From positions 1 through 64,000 of the forward strand of contig JAFKKG010000037.1 in NCBI GenBank assembly GCA_017305715.1: a stretch of DNA of 64,000 nt, written 5' to 3'. The DNA is from Hyphomicrobiales bacterium. GTDB taxonomy: Bacteria > Pseudomonadota > Alphaproteobacteria > Rhizobiales > Xanthobacteraceae. Each line of letters begins with the position of its first letter. Within the stretch, counting starts at the first letter, position 1. Below the pieces are notes generated by a model. The model was not told where the DNA came from. It did no database searches and saw only the letters and a program-made list of their open reading frames with translations. Positions 1-7,584 of the stretch are shown here, one piece after another. The position numbers and the translations under genes were made by a program.

Positions 1-510
1 CCCATCCCGTCCTGGTCAGAAGGGCGTCGGCCGTCGTCACGGACGTTGGGCGGGGAGCGGTGGACGCAAGGGTTGTCGCCTGACGAGCGCGGCCGAAGCG
101 TACGGCAAAGACGTGTGGTCCTGACGCCGCGTTGCTGGCGTCCATGCACCTGGGAGGCGTTCGACTTCCCAGGGCGCTACGGAGGCAAAAGAGCCGTTCT
201 CCGGGGAGAGCACGTTATAAGCCGTAAAGCCATCGCGCAGGGAATGTCGGATGTTCTCCGCTGCCCTGTATGCTCGTGTGCACATTCCTTAGTGCACGTC
301 GCACACGAGACCGCGGGTGCAGCGCGCATCCGGCATTCCCTGCGCCCTCCGTTTGGAGAGGGCGGGAAGTTTCTGGCAAAGCTCGGGCGCGCCGCGCCGC
401 GAGAAGGCGAAGGTGCGATCTGTGCCACACCATCGGTGTTGTCCCGGACAAGTGAGCGTAGCGAGCGCCGATCCGGAATCCATACGCCGCGGCCCATCGA
501 TGAGATTGCC
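1..510. repeat. Dispersed non-coding repeat with spurious long ORFs
   Basis: No convincing gene starts here. Open frames run on both strands, but their translations are rich in Arg, Pro and Ser and none has a good ribosome binding site. The translations (for example fragments like GNAGCALHPRSRV and GEHPTFPARWLYGL) resemble the hypothetical proteins repeatedly called over an interspersed repeat in Bradyrhizobium genomes. The recognition comes from memory of that family and was not searched. The repeat may begin before the window. Confidence 0.6.
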
Positions 511-551
511 GGCGTTAGAGACCTTGCTCCACAATGACTGCCGCGGAGTAT

Positions 552-604
552 GGGTCCCCCGATGTGCAATCGCACATCTGAGCTCAAGGCCGGGACGACG
601 AGTG
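552..604. repeat. Short palindromic interspersed repeat copy
   Basis: Contains GATGTGCAATCGCACATC, an inverted repeat that matches the GATGCGCAATTGCGCATC core seen again near 29477-29494 and, in reverse orientation, near 51586-51603. It lies in the untranslated region ahead of the thiolase-like gene. It is a degenerate copy of the same intergenic family. Confidence 0.5.
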
Positions 605-771
605 AGTATGACGCTGTCGGCCATTCCGACCTGATACGATTTCCCGAGATAATCATCCCGACTTGGGTCCTGTGTCGCCGGTCTCGCCTGACGGAATATT
701 TCCTCGCTTGCCAAGGCCCCTCCGACAGGCCAGAAAAACATTGGAAACGAGAAACGCCAGCGGAGAACGAT

Positions 772-1923
772 TTGACCATCAAGGGCAAAGCCTACATTGC
801 CGGGATCTATGAGCATCCCACCCGGCACGCACCCGATAAATCCACCGCGCAGCTCCACGCCGAGGTCGCCAAGGGCGCGATCGAGGACGCCGGGCTCACC
901 AAGAACGATATCGACGGCTACTTCATGGCCGGCGATGCCCCGGGCGGCACCTGGCCGATGGTCGATTATCTCGGCCTCAACAAGGTGCGCCACATCGATT
1001 CCACCGATACCGGCGGCTGTTCCTATCTGATCCATCTCGGCCATGCCGCCGAAGCGATCGCCGCCGGCAAGTGCTCGATCGCCCTGATCACGCTCGCCGG
1101 CAAGCCGCGCACCGGCCCGATGCCGCCGCGCGGGGCCGGCGCCGAGGCCGATTTCGAGGCGGCCTACGGGGCGACCACCCACAACGCCTACGGCATGTGT
1201 GCCATGCGCCACATGCACGACTACGGCACCACAAGCGAACAGCTCGCCTGGATCAAGGTCGCGGCCTCCCACCACGCCCAGTACAATCCGCATGCGATGC
1301 TGAAAGAGGTCGTCACCGTCGAGGACGTGCTGAACTCGCCGATGATCTCCGATCCGCTGCACCGGATGGATTGCTGCGTCGTCACCGACGGCGGCGGCGC
1401 GCTGATCGTCACCACGCCGGAAATCGCAAAAAGCCTGAAGAAGCCGCTGGTGCGCCTGATCGGCCATGGCGAGGCGATGAAGGGCCCGCGCGGCGGCAAG
1501 GATCTCGATCTGACTTACTCCGCCGGCGTCTGGTCCGGCCCGCGCGCGTTCGAGGAAGCGGGCGTCACGCCCAAGGACATCAAATACGCCTCGATCTATG
1601 ACAGCTTCACCATCACGGTGTTGATGCAGATCGAGGATCTCGGCTTCTGCAAGAAAGGCGAGGGCGGCAAGTTCGTCGCCGACGGCAATCTGATTTCGGG
1701 CGTCGGTAAATTGCCGTTCAACACCGATGGCGGCGGCCTCTGCAGCAACCATCCCGTCAATCGCGGCGGCATGACCAAGATCATCGAAGCGGTGCGCCAG
1801 TTGCGCGGTGAAGCGCATCCCAAGGTGCAGGTGAAAAACTGCGACCTCGCGGTGGCCCATGGCACCGGCGGACTCTTGGGCGTGCGCCATGCCGCCTCAA
1901 CCTGTATTCTGGAGCGTGCGTGA
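772..1923 (+). CDS. Thiolase-like protein, SCP-x/Ltp subgroup
   Basis: A 383-residue thiolase-superfamily protein expected to cleave a 3-ketoacyl-CoA or, if of the Ltp2 type, to act as a retro-aldolase on a branched acyl-CoA. I place the start at TTG 772, preceded by GGAG six bases upstream, because the frame upstream runs into repeat DNA. The nucleophile region reads TGGCSYL around C83; this Cys seems one position off the canonical CSSG alignment. The C-terminal motifs are GGGLCSNHP (H327) and HGTGG (H363), as in SCP-x/lipid-transfer thiolases rather than classical biosynthetic ones. Its stop overlaps the start of the DUF35 gene, so the two proteins are probably translated together and form a complex. 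Substrate unknown. Confidence 0.85.
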   Translation: MTIKGKAYIAGIYEHPTRHAPDKSTAQLHAEVAKGAIEDAGLTKNDIDGYFMAGDAPGGTWPMVDYLGLNKVRHIDSTDTGGCSYLIHLGHAAEAIAAGKCSIALITLAGKPRTGPMPPRGAGAEADFEAAYGATTHNAYGMCAMRHMHDYGTTSEQLAWIKVAASHHAQYNPHAMLKEVVTVEDVLNSPMISDPLHRMDCCVVTDGGGALIVTTPEIAKSLKKPLVRLIGHGEAMKGPRGGKDLDLTYSAGVWSGPRAFEEAGVTPKDIKYASIYDSFTITVLMQIEDLGFCKKGEGGKFVADGNLISGVGKLPFNTDGGGLCSNHPVNRGGMTKIIEAVRQLRGEAHPKVQVKNCDLAVAHGTGGLLGVRHAASTCILERA

Positions 1924-2312
1924 TGACCGAGGCCAAGAAATATCCGACCCCACAGGGTAATCCCGAAACCGCGCCGTTCTGGGAAGCCGCCAAGCAGGGC
2001 AAGTTCATGATCAAGCGCTGCACGGCCTGCGGCGAGCCGCATTACTTCCCGCGCTCGATCTGCCCGTTCTGCTTCTCCGACAAGACGGTGTGGGAGGAGA
2101 GCTCGGGCGAAGCCACGATCTACACCTTCAGCCTGATGCGCAAATCCGCCACCGGGCCTTACGCGATCGCCTATGTGACGTTGAAGGAAGGCCCGTCGCT
2201 GCAGACCAACATCGTCGATTGCGACATGGACAAGCTCAAGATCGGCCAGAAGGTCAAGGTGGTGTGGAAGCCGACGGAAGGCGCCCCGCTGCCGTTCTTC
2301 ACGCCGGCGTAA
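1923..2312 (+). CDS. Zn-ribbon OB-fold protein (DUF35)
   Basis: A 129-residue OB-fold protein with an N-terminal rubredoxin-like zinc ribbon: CTAC at residues 33-36 and CPFC at 47-50. Proteins of this family bind thiolase-like enzymes as acyl-CoA-binding partners; ChsH2-Ltp2 and the archaeal thiolase/HMG-CoA synthase complexes are known cases. The start ATG overlaps the thiolase stop codon (TGATG), which supports a stoichiometric complex with that protein. GTG at 1920 is an alternative start adding one residue. The C-terminal part (residues 60-129) carries the OB fold. Confidence 0.88.
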   Translation: MTEAKKYPTPQGNPETAPFWEAAKQGKFMIKRCTACGEPHYFPRSICPFCFSDKTVWEESSGEATIYTFSLMRKSATGPYAIAYVTLKEGPSLQTNIVDCDMDKLKIGQKVKVVWKPTEGAPLPFFTPA

Positions 2313-2317
2313 GAAGT

Positions 2318-2463
2318 ACCTTCCCCCCTTGCGGGGGAAGGTGGCAGCGAAGCTGCCGGAAGAGGGGTGTCTCTCCACGCACGAGATGTATCCGCGGAGG
2401 CGACCCCTCTCCCAAAGAGTTTGTTGTGCTACCGGTGTAGCCCTCTCCCGCAAGGGGAGAGGG
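2318..2463. repeat. Palindromic intergenic repeats (C-run/G-run hairpins)
   Basis: Two hairpins, ACCTTCCCCC/GGGGGAAGGT at 2318-2342 and CCCTCTCCC/GGGGAGAGGG at 2441-2463, flank a short unique stretch between the DUF35 and MaoC genes. The same motif type recurs at 3393-3520. These are interspersed repeat copies. In transcripts they would fold into strong hairpins and could influence mRNA processing or stability. Confidence 0.6.
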
Positions 2464-2514
2464 CACATTCACAGGCAGCGCTGAAGAAAAAGAAAATCGG
2501 AAGGACGCGCAAAC

Positions 2515-3375
2515 ATGCCGATCGTATACGACGAACTGATGGCCCTGAAAAATCTCGGCCAGAAATACGCCTACACCGACCGCGAAGTGATGCTCTATGC
2601 CTATGGCATCGGGATGGGCGCCGATCCCCTGGACGAGAAGGAACTGGCCTTCGTCAACGAAGGCGTGCTGACGCCGCGTCCGTTGAAGGTGGTCCCGACC
2701 TTCGCGTCCGTCGCGGCCTGGGGTGCCGGTCCCGGCGACATGAAGATCAACCGCCTGATGGTGGTCGACGGCGAGCGCGACATCACCTTCCACAAGCCGT
2801 TCGCGACGGCTGCCAACATCACCGCCGATTCCTCCGTGCTCGATATCTTCGACAAGGGCAAGGACAAGGGTGCCGTCATCCGCCACCAGACGGTGCTGAA
2901 GGATGAGAAGGGCGAAAAGCTCGCCACGCTGGTGGCCTCGCGCTTCGCGCGTGGCGACGGCGGGTTCGGCGGGCCGTCCGAAGGCCAGCCCGAGCCGCAC
3001 AAGGTGCCGAACCGCGCGCCGGACAAGACCGTCGATATCACGACGCGCCCGGACCAGGCGCTGGTCTATCGCCTGTGCGGCGACCGCAACCCGCTGCACT
3101 CAGACCCCGAATTCGCCAAGAAGGCCGGCTTCCCAAAACCGATCCTGCACGGCATGTGCACCTACGGTATTACCTGCCGCGGCGTGCTGCAGACCTATGC
3201 CGATTACGATCCGTCCGCCTTCCGGCAGCATGCGGCGCGGTTCTCCTCACCGGTCTATCCGGGCGAGACCGTGACGATGGAATTGTGGAAGGACGGCAAC
3301 GTCGTGTCCTTTGAAGCCAAGGTGAAGGCGCGGGGCGTCACGGTGATCAAGAGCGGCAGGACGGTGCTGGGATAA
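2515..3375 (+). CDS. MaoC family double hot-dog enoyl-CoA hydratase 2
   Basis: A 286-residue (R)-specific enoyl-CoA hydratase resembling the hydratase-2 part of peroxisomal MFE-2. The N-terminal half is a degenerate hot-dog fold. The C-terminal half carries the hydratase-2 signature YRLCGDRNPLHSDPEFA (about residues 184-200), with the catalytic Asp/His pair, followed by GFPKPILHG. It would hydrate a trans-2-enoyl-CoA to the (3R)-hydroxyacyl-CoA, which the SDR encoded downstream can oxidise. It is in line with the thiolase/DUF35 pair and the SDR. An AAGGA element precedes ATG 2515. Likely chain length and side groups of the substrate cannot be read from the sequence. Confidence 0.9.
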   Translation: MPIVYDELMALKNLGQKYAYTDREVMLYAYGIGMGADPLDEKELAFVNEGVLTPRPLKVVPTFASVAAWGAGPGDMKINRLMVVDGERDITFHKPFATAANITADSSVLDIFDKGKDKGAVIRHQTVLKDEKGEKLATLVASRFARGDGGFGGPSEGQPEPHKVPNRAPDKTVDITTRPDQALVYRLCGDRNPLHSDPEFAKKAGFPKPILHGMCTYGITCRGVLQTYADYDPSAFRQHAARFSSPVYPGETVTMELWKDGNVVSFEAKVKARGVTVIKSGRTVLG

Positions 3376-3392
3376 AGCGGCGAAGGCGGCGC

Positions 3393-3520
3393 TCCCTCGC
3401 CCCGCGCTTGCGGGGAGAGGGTTGGGGTGAGGGGCTGCTTCAACATCGGGACTCGCAAAGAGTTCCTCTCACCCGAAAGCTTCGCTTTCGACCTCTCCCC
3501 GCAAGCGGGGCGAGGTGAGG
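3393..3520. repeat. Palindromic intergenic repeat pair
   Basis: Holds CTCGCCCCGCGCTTGCGGGG-type and CTCTCCCCGCAAGCGGGGCG-type hairpins in the gap between MaoC and SDR genes. Same family as the repeat in the preceding gap, here with an extra small GAAAGCTTCGCTTTC dyad in the middle. Confidence 0.6.
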
Positions 3521-3542
3521 AAAAATCAAAAGGAGAACCACC

Positions 3543-4424
3543 ATGGGATTACTCGACGGCAAGGTTGCGCTCATCACCGGTGCGGGCGGCGGGCTTGGTG
3601 AAGCCTACGCCAAATTGTTCGCGCGCGAGGGCGCGGCGGTCGTGGTCAACGACCTCGGCGGTCCACGCGACGGTTCTGGTGGTGACCAGACCATGGCGCA
3701 GAAGGTGGTCGAGGCGATCAAGGCCGAGGGCGGCCGCGCGGTCGCCAACGGCGCCGATATCTCGACCATGGCGGGCGGACAGTCGGTGTTCGATGACGCC
3801 ATCAAGAACTTTGGGCGCGCGGATATCTTGGTCAACAACGCCGGCATCCTGCTCGACGAGACCTTCGCCAAAGCCAAGGAGGAAAATTGGGACAAGGTGC
3901 TCAGGGTCCACCTCAAGGGAACCTTCTGCTGCACCCAGCCGGTGTTCAAATGGATGCGCGAGAATGGCGGCGGCGTCATCGTCAACACGTCCTCGACCTC
4001 GGGCCTGATCGGCAATTTCGGCCAGACCAATTACGGCGCCGCCAAGGGCGGTATCTGGGGACTGTCGAACGTGCTGGCGATCGAGGGCCGCAAATACAAC
4101 ATCCGGATCTGGACCCTGGCCCCGGGCGCCCTGACCCGCATGACCGCGGACCTGCCGCGCTATGTCGAGAACCCCAAAGCGGCCCTGGGGCCGGACGGCA
4201 TCGCGCCGGCCGTGCTATACATGGTCAGCGAATTGTCGGGCGATCAGACCGGCAAGACGCTGGGCGTTTCCGGGCCCCGCGGCGTTCGCGAGATGCGGAT
4301 GATGGAAATGGAGGGCTGGACGCCGCCGTTTACGGGGTGGAAGGCCGAGGATATCGTAACCCACGCCAAGGAAATCTTCTTCTCCGAGGAAGATATCAAG
4401 AAATCGGCACGCCGATTCAAGTAG
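3543..4424 (+). CDS. SDR (3R)-hydroxyacyl-CoA dehydrogenase, MFE-2-like
   Basis: A 293-residue NAD(P)-dependent short-chain dehydrogenase. The nucleotide-binding motif TGAGGGLG is at residues 12-19, NNAG near residue 98, a serine-rich catalytic strand NTSSTSG near residue 150, and the catalytic pair Y164/K168 in NYGAAKGG. The insertion VVVNDLGGPRDGSGGD after the Rossmann motif is typical of the dehydrogenase part of peroxisomal MFE-2, where the substrate is a (3R)-hydroxyacyl-CoA. With the MaoC and thiolase-like proteins it gives hydration, oxidation and cleavage. A good AGGAGA ribosome binding site precedes ATG 3543. The C-terminus (about 50 residues) extends past the core fold. Confidence 0.9.
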   Translation: MGLLDGKVALITGAGGGLGEAYAKLFAREGAAVVVNDLGGPRDGSGGDQTMAQKVVEAIKAEGGRAVANGADISTMAGGQSVFDDAIKNFGRADILVNNAGILLDETFAKAKEENWDKVLRVHLKGTFCCTQPVFKWMRENGGGVIVNTSSTSGLIGNFGQTNYGAAKGGIWGLSNVLAIEGRKYNIRIWTLAPGALTRMTADLPRYVENPKAALGPDGIAPAVLYMVSELSGDQTGKTLGVSGPRGVREMRMMEMEGWTPPFTGWKAEDIVTHAKEIFFSEEDIKKSARRFK

Positions 4425-4452
4425 AACGTCTTTCCGGGACGCGATAGAGCGA

Positions 4453-4504
4453 ACCCGGAATCTCGAGATTCCGGGCCTGGTCCTTCGGACCATCCCGGAA
4501 TGAC
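4453..4504. repeat. Interspersed repeat (CCGGAATCTCGAGATTCCGG family)
   Basis: The perfect dyad CCGGAATCTCGAGATTCCGG is followed by a GGTCCTTCGGACC hairpin and a terminal CCCGGAATGAC. The same arrangement is found at 51557-51657 and, inverted or partial, at 29424-29524. This is a mobile-like intergenic repeat family, with no coding content. Confidence 0.7.
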
Positions 4505-4525
4505 GCACAATAGGACAGACACGAC

Positions 4526-5479
4526 ATGACAAAGCTCACCGCCCAGGCCGCCGGTACTTTTGCGATCGCTCCAACGCCGTTCCACGATGACGGCCGCATT
4601 GACGAGAAATCGATCGACCGGCTGACCGACTTCTATGCCGAAGTCGGCTGCGACGGTGTCACCGTGCTCGGCATTCTGGGCGAGGCGCCGAAGCTGGACG
4701 CGGCGGAAGCCGAACAGGTGGCGATCCGCTTCGTCAAGCGCGCGAAAAACATGCAGATCATCGTCGGCGTCTCGGCGCCGGGATTTGCCACCATGCGCTC
4801 GCTGGCGAAAGCGTCGATGGATGCGGGCGCTGCCGGCGTGATGATCGCGCCGCCGCCGCATTTGCGCACCGACGACCAGATCACGACCTATTTCAAGCAG
4901 GCGCAGGAGGCCATCGGCGACATTCCCTGGGTGCTGCAGGATTACCCGCTGACGCTCAACGTCGTGTTCACGCCGGCGGTGATCCGCAAGATCGTGATGG
5001 ACTCGCCGTCCTGCGTGATGCTCAAGCACGAGGACTGGCCGGGGCTGGAGAAGATTTCCACGCTGCGCGGCTTCCAGAAGGACGGCTCGCTGAAGCCGAT
5101 GTCGATCCTGGTCGGCAATGGCGGCCTGTTCCTCGATTTCGAGATGGAGCGCGGCGCCGACGGCGCGATGACCGGCTACGCTTTCCCGGAACTCTTGATC
5201 GATGTCGTCAAGCTGCAAAAGGCCGGCAAGCGCGACGCCGCGCATGATCTGTTCGACGCGCATCTGCCGCTGATCCGCTACGAGCAGCAGCCGGGTGCAG
5301 GCCTCGCGGTCCGCAAATACGTGCTGCAGAAGCGCGGCGTGACCGCCTCCAGCGCCCAGCGCAAGCCGGGTGCGACCATCACCGCGGCGGCAAAGGCCGA
5401 AGTCGACTATCTGCTATCGCGGGTGGCGCGCGTCGACCGTCGCGCCAATCTGCAGCCGCAATCCAGCGCGGCAGGCTAA
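4526..5479 (+). CDS. Dihydrodipicolinate synthase family aldolase
   Basis: A 317-residue TIM-barrel class I aldolase/lyase of the DapA/NAL superfamily. The Schiff-base lysine is K167 in CVMLKHEDWPG and the proton-relay tyrosine is Y140 in VLQDYPLT. The barrel starts at residue 10 (FAIAPTPFHDDG), and the GxxGE stretch ILGILGE is the usual pyruvate/keto-acid site region. It is unlikely to be lysine-pathway DapA: the C-terminal 40 residues diverge and the context is acyl-CoA catabolism. Members of this subgroup cleave or condense 2-keto acids. The actual substrate is not evident. It follows the SDR gene after a repeat copy and may share its transcript. Confidence 0.85.
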   Translation: MTKLTAQAAGTFAIAPTPFHDDGRIDEKSIDRLTDFYAEVGCDGVTVLGILGEAPKLDAAEAEQVAIRFVKRAKNMQIIVGVSAPGFATMRSLAKASMDAGAAGVMIAPPPHLRTDDQITTYFKQAQEAIGDIPWVLQDYPLTLNVVFTPAVIRKIVMDSPSCVMLKHEDWPGLEKISTLRGFQKDGSLKPMSILVGNGGLFLDFEMERGADGAMTGYAFPELLIDVVKLQKAGKRDAAHDLFDAHLPLIRYEQQPGAGLAVRKYVLQKRGVTASSAQRKPGATITAAAKAEVDYLLSRVARVDRRANLQPQSSAAG

Positions 5480-5481
5480 GG

Positions 5482-5592
5482 TCGCTCCTCATGGTGAGGA
5501 GCGCGTCTTCGCGCGTCTCGAACCATGAGGCCACAGACGGGCCTACATCCTTCGAGACGCGGCCAAGAGGCCGCTCCTCAGGATGAGGTCCA
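5482..5592. repeat. Interspersed repeat (CTCCTCATGGTGAGGAG family)
   Basis: CTCCTCATGGTGAGGAG, then CGTCTTCGCGCGTCTCGAACC and later CATCCTTCGAGACGC with GCTCCTCAGGATGAGG, form nested inverted repeats across the gap between the aldolase and NUDIX genes. This is another intergenic repeat family known from Bradyrhizobium. The open frame that runs through it is not part of the NUDIX protein. Confidence 0.65.
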
Positions 5593-5605
5593 GAGGAGTT
5601 ACCCG

Positions 5606-6406
5606 ATGGCCGAGATCGTCGTCCCGCGTCCCGCGTCCACCATCCTGCTGCTGCGCGATGCCACGGCAAAGAAGGAAATCGAAGTCTTCATGATGGTTCG
5701 CCATTATGAGATCGATTTCAATTCCGGTGCGCTGGTGTTTCCCGGCGGCAGTGTCGACAAGGGCGACAAGGAAATCATCCGGGCGCCCGAACTCTATTCG
5801 GGCGGTGAGGGACTCGACGAGGCGACGCTCAGCTTCCGCATCGCCGCGATCCGCGAAACGTTCGAGGAGAGCGGCATCCTGCTGGCGCGGCCGAAGGGCT
5901 CGAAGTCGCTGGTCGATGCCAGGCGCGCCGGGGAAATCGAGGCCGCGCACCGCGCCGACCTTTGCGACGGCAAGATCAGCTTCCTGAACGTTCTGGCCGA
6001 TAACGGCATGGTGCTCGCGCTCGACGAGCTCGTGCCCTATGCGCACTGGATCACGCCGGAAGGCATGCCGAAACGCTTCGACACCTGGTTCTTCCTTGCC
6101 GCAGCGCCGCCCGAACAGGTCGGCGCCCATGACGGCAAGGAATCCACCGATTCGATCTGGGTGTCGCCGCGCGAGGCGCTGGAAGGCGGCCAGACCGGCC
6201 GCTTCAAGCTGCCGTTCCCGACCACGCGTAATCTGATCAAGCTCGGCAAGCAGGACAGCGTGAAGGCTGCGCTTGATGACTCCAGGGGCAGGTCGATCGT
6301 CACGGTGACGCCGGTCGTGACGCGGAACCATGGCGGCCGCCAGCTCCGCATTCCGATCGAGGCCGGCTATGACGGCGATGTGTTCGAGGTCGGCTCGGCC
6401 GGCTGA
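5606..6406 (+). CDS. NUDIX hydrolase
   Basis: A 266-residue NUDIX-fold hydrolase, expected to hydrolyse a nucleoside diphosphate linked to another moiety. The NUDIX helix is seen as RETFEESGILLA, preceded by a segment that stands in for the usual G-x5-E start, so the box is slightly atypical, as in the larger CoA-diphosphatase-like or NUDT19-like members. FPGGSVDKGD near residue 50 is the FPGG motif of the fold. The start ATG 5606 has GAGGAG seven bases upstream; the frame upstream is repeat. Placement at the end of an acyl-CoA gene run is consistent with a CoA or acyl-CoA diphosphatase, but that is inference. Confidence 0.85.
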   Translation: MAEIVVPRPASTILLLRDATAKKEIEVFMMVRHYEIDFNSGALVFPGGSVDKGDKEIIRAPELYSGGEGLDEATLSFRIAAIRETFEESGILLARPKGSKSLVDARRAGEIEAAHRADLCDGKISFLNVLADNGMVLALDELVPYAHWITPEGMPKRFDTWFFLAAAPPEQVGAHDGKESTDSIWVSPREALEGGQTGRFKLPFPTTRNLIKLGKQDSVKAALDDSRGRSIVTVTPVVTRNHGGRQLRIPIEAGYDGDVFEVGSAG

Positions 6407-6497
6407 CGCCGGCATACACACTTCGGCGATGAACGAAGTATCGTAGAACTCGCAGCCTGTAGTGTCCGGCCTTGGCATCGATCAGGACCGGAATCAC

Positions 6498-7415
6498 ATG
6501 AGCGCGGGCGAGCCGCAACACAAGGGGATCGCGAGCGAACTCGGGCTGTTGCTCCTGCTCGCCACCGCATGGGGCGCCTCCTATACGTCCCTGAAAGTCG
6601 CCGTGGCGACGATCCCGCCGGTCACCCTGATCGCGGGCCGTACGCTGATCGCAGGCCTGCTGCTGGTCGTCATCATGCGCTGGCGCGGCGTGAAGATGCC
6701 GCTAGATGCTGCGAACTGGCGCCGCTTTGTGTTCCAGGCCTGCCTGAACAGCGTCATTCCGTGGGTGATGGTGGCCTGGGGCGCGCAGGCGCTGGACGCC
6801 GGCGTCGCCACCATCCTCAATTCGACCGCGCCGATATTCACGTTTTTCCTGACATTCGCCGTCACCCGCCACGAACCCGTCACGTCGCGCAAGCTGATCG
6901 GCGTCATCGCCGGCATGACCGGCATCTGCCTGATCGTCGGCGTACAGGCGCTGGGCGGCCTGGGCCAGCAACTGTTCGCGCAGATCGTCTGCGTCGCCGC
7001 CGCGGTCTGCTACGCCGGTGCTGCGATCTTCGGCCGCAATTTCAAAGGCCTCGAACCGATGGCGCCGGCGGCGGGATCGCTGCTCTGTGGTGCAGCGATC
7101 CTGATTCCGCTCAGTCTCGCCGTCGACCGTCCCTGGACGCTGGCGCCGTCGCTGCATTCGCTGCTGGCGCTGCTCGCGATTGCCATATTCTCCACCGCGC
7201 TCGCGTTCGTCATCTATTTCCGCCTGATCCAGACGCTCGGATCCGTCGGCGCCACCGCGCAGGCCTATCTGCGGGTGCCCATTGGCGTCGCGTTCGGCGT
7301 GATCTTCCTCGGCGAGCACCCGAGCCCGACGGTATGGATCGGGCTTGCCTGCGTGGTGGTCGGCGTCGCCGCGATGACGATCCCGGCGCGGAACACCAAG
7401 CCGGCCGCCGTCTGA
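6498..7415 (+). CDS. EamA/DMT family transporter
   Basis: A 305-residue inner-membrane protein of the drug/metabolite transporter superfamily. It has about ten hydrophobic helices organised as two EamA repeats; the first begins LGLLLLLATAWGASYT and the second near residue 150. Such proteins usually export amino acids or other small metabolites. ATG 6498 is preferred over GTG 6462 because the membrane domain begins shortly after it. It lies 91 bp after the NUDIX gene and before a Bug receptor gene, all on the same strand. Substrate unknown. Confidence 0.88.
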   Translation: MSAGEPQHKGIASELGLLLLLATAWGASYTSLKVAVATIPPVTLIAGRTLIAGLLLVVIMRWRGVKMPLDAANWRRFVFQACLNSVIPWVMVAWGAQALDAGVATILNSTAPIFTFFLTFAVTRHEPVTSRKLIGVIAGMTGICLIVGVQALGGLGQQLFAQIVCVAAAVCYAGAAIFGRNFKGLEPMAPAAGSLLCGAAILIPLSLAVDRPWTLAPSLHSLLALLAIAIFSTALAFVIYFRLIQTLGSVGATAQAYLRVPIGVAFGVIFLGEHPSPTVWIGLACVVVGVAAMTIPARNTKPAAV

Positions 7416-7584
7416 TCCGGATCCCACATCTAGCATTCGCGGACCTCCCGTCGCGTCCGGTTCGCCTGAAGAAATAGGCGCGGCCTTGCTGCGGCCCGCG
7501 AATATCGGCATCCTGCCGGTCAAATCCGGGCGCTCTCCGCGCCCGCCAACAAACGCCAAGAAACGATCAGGCGAGGGGACTCCC

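Noticed and set aside
289-1890. 533-codon minus-strand open frame opposite the thiolase-like gene
   Set aside because: It is a shadow of the high-GC thiolase coding strand. The translation is His/Ala/Gly/Asp-rich with no motif, whereas the plus strand has clear family motifs and a ribosome binding site.
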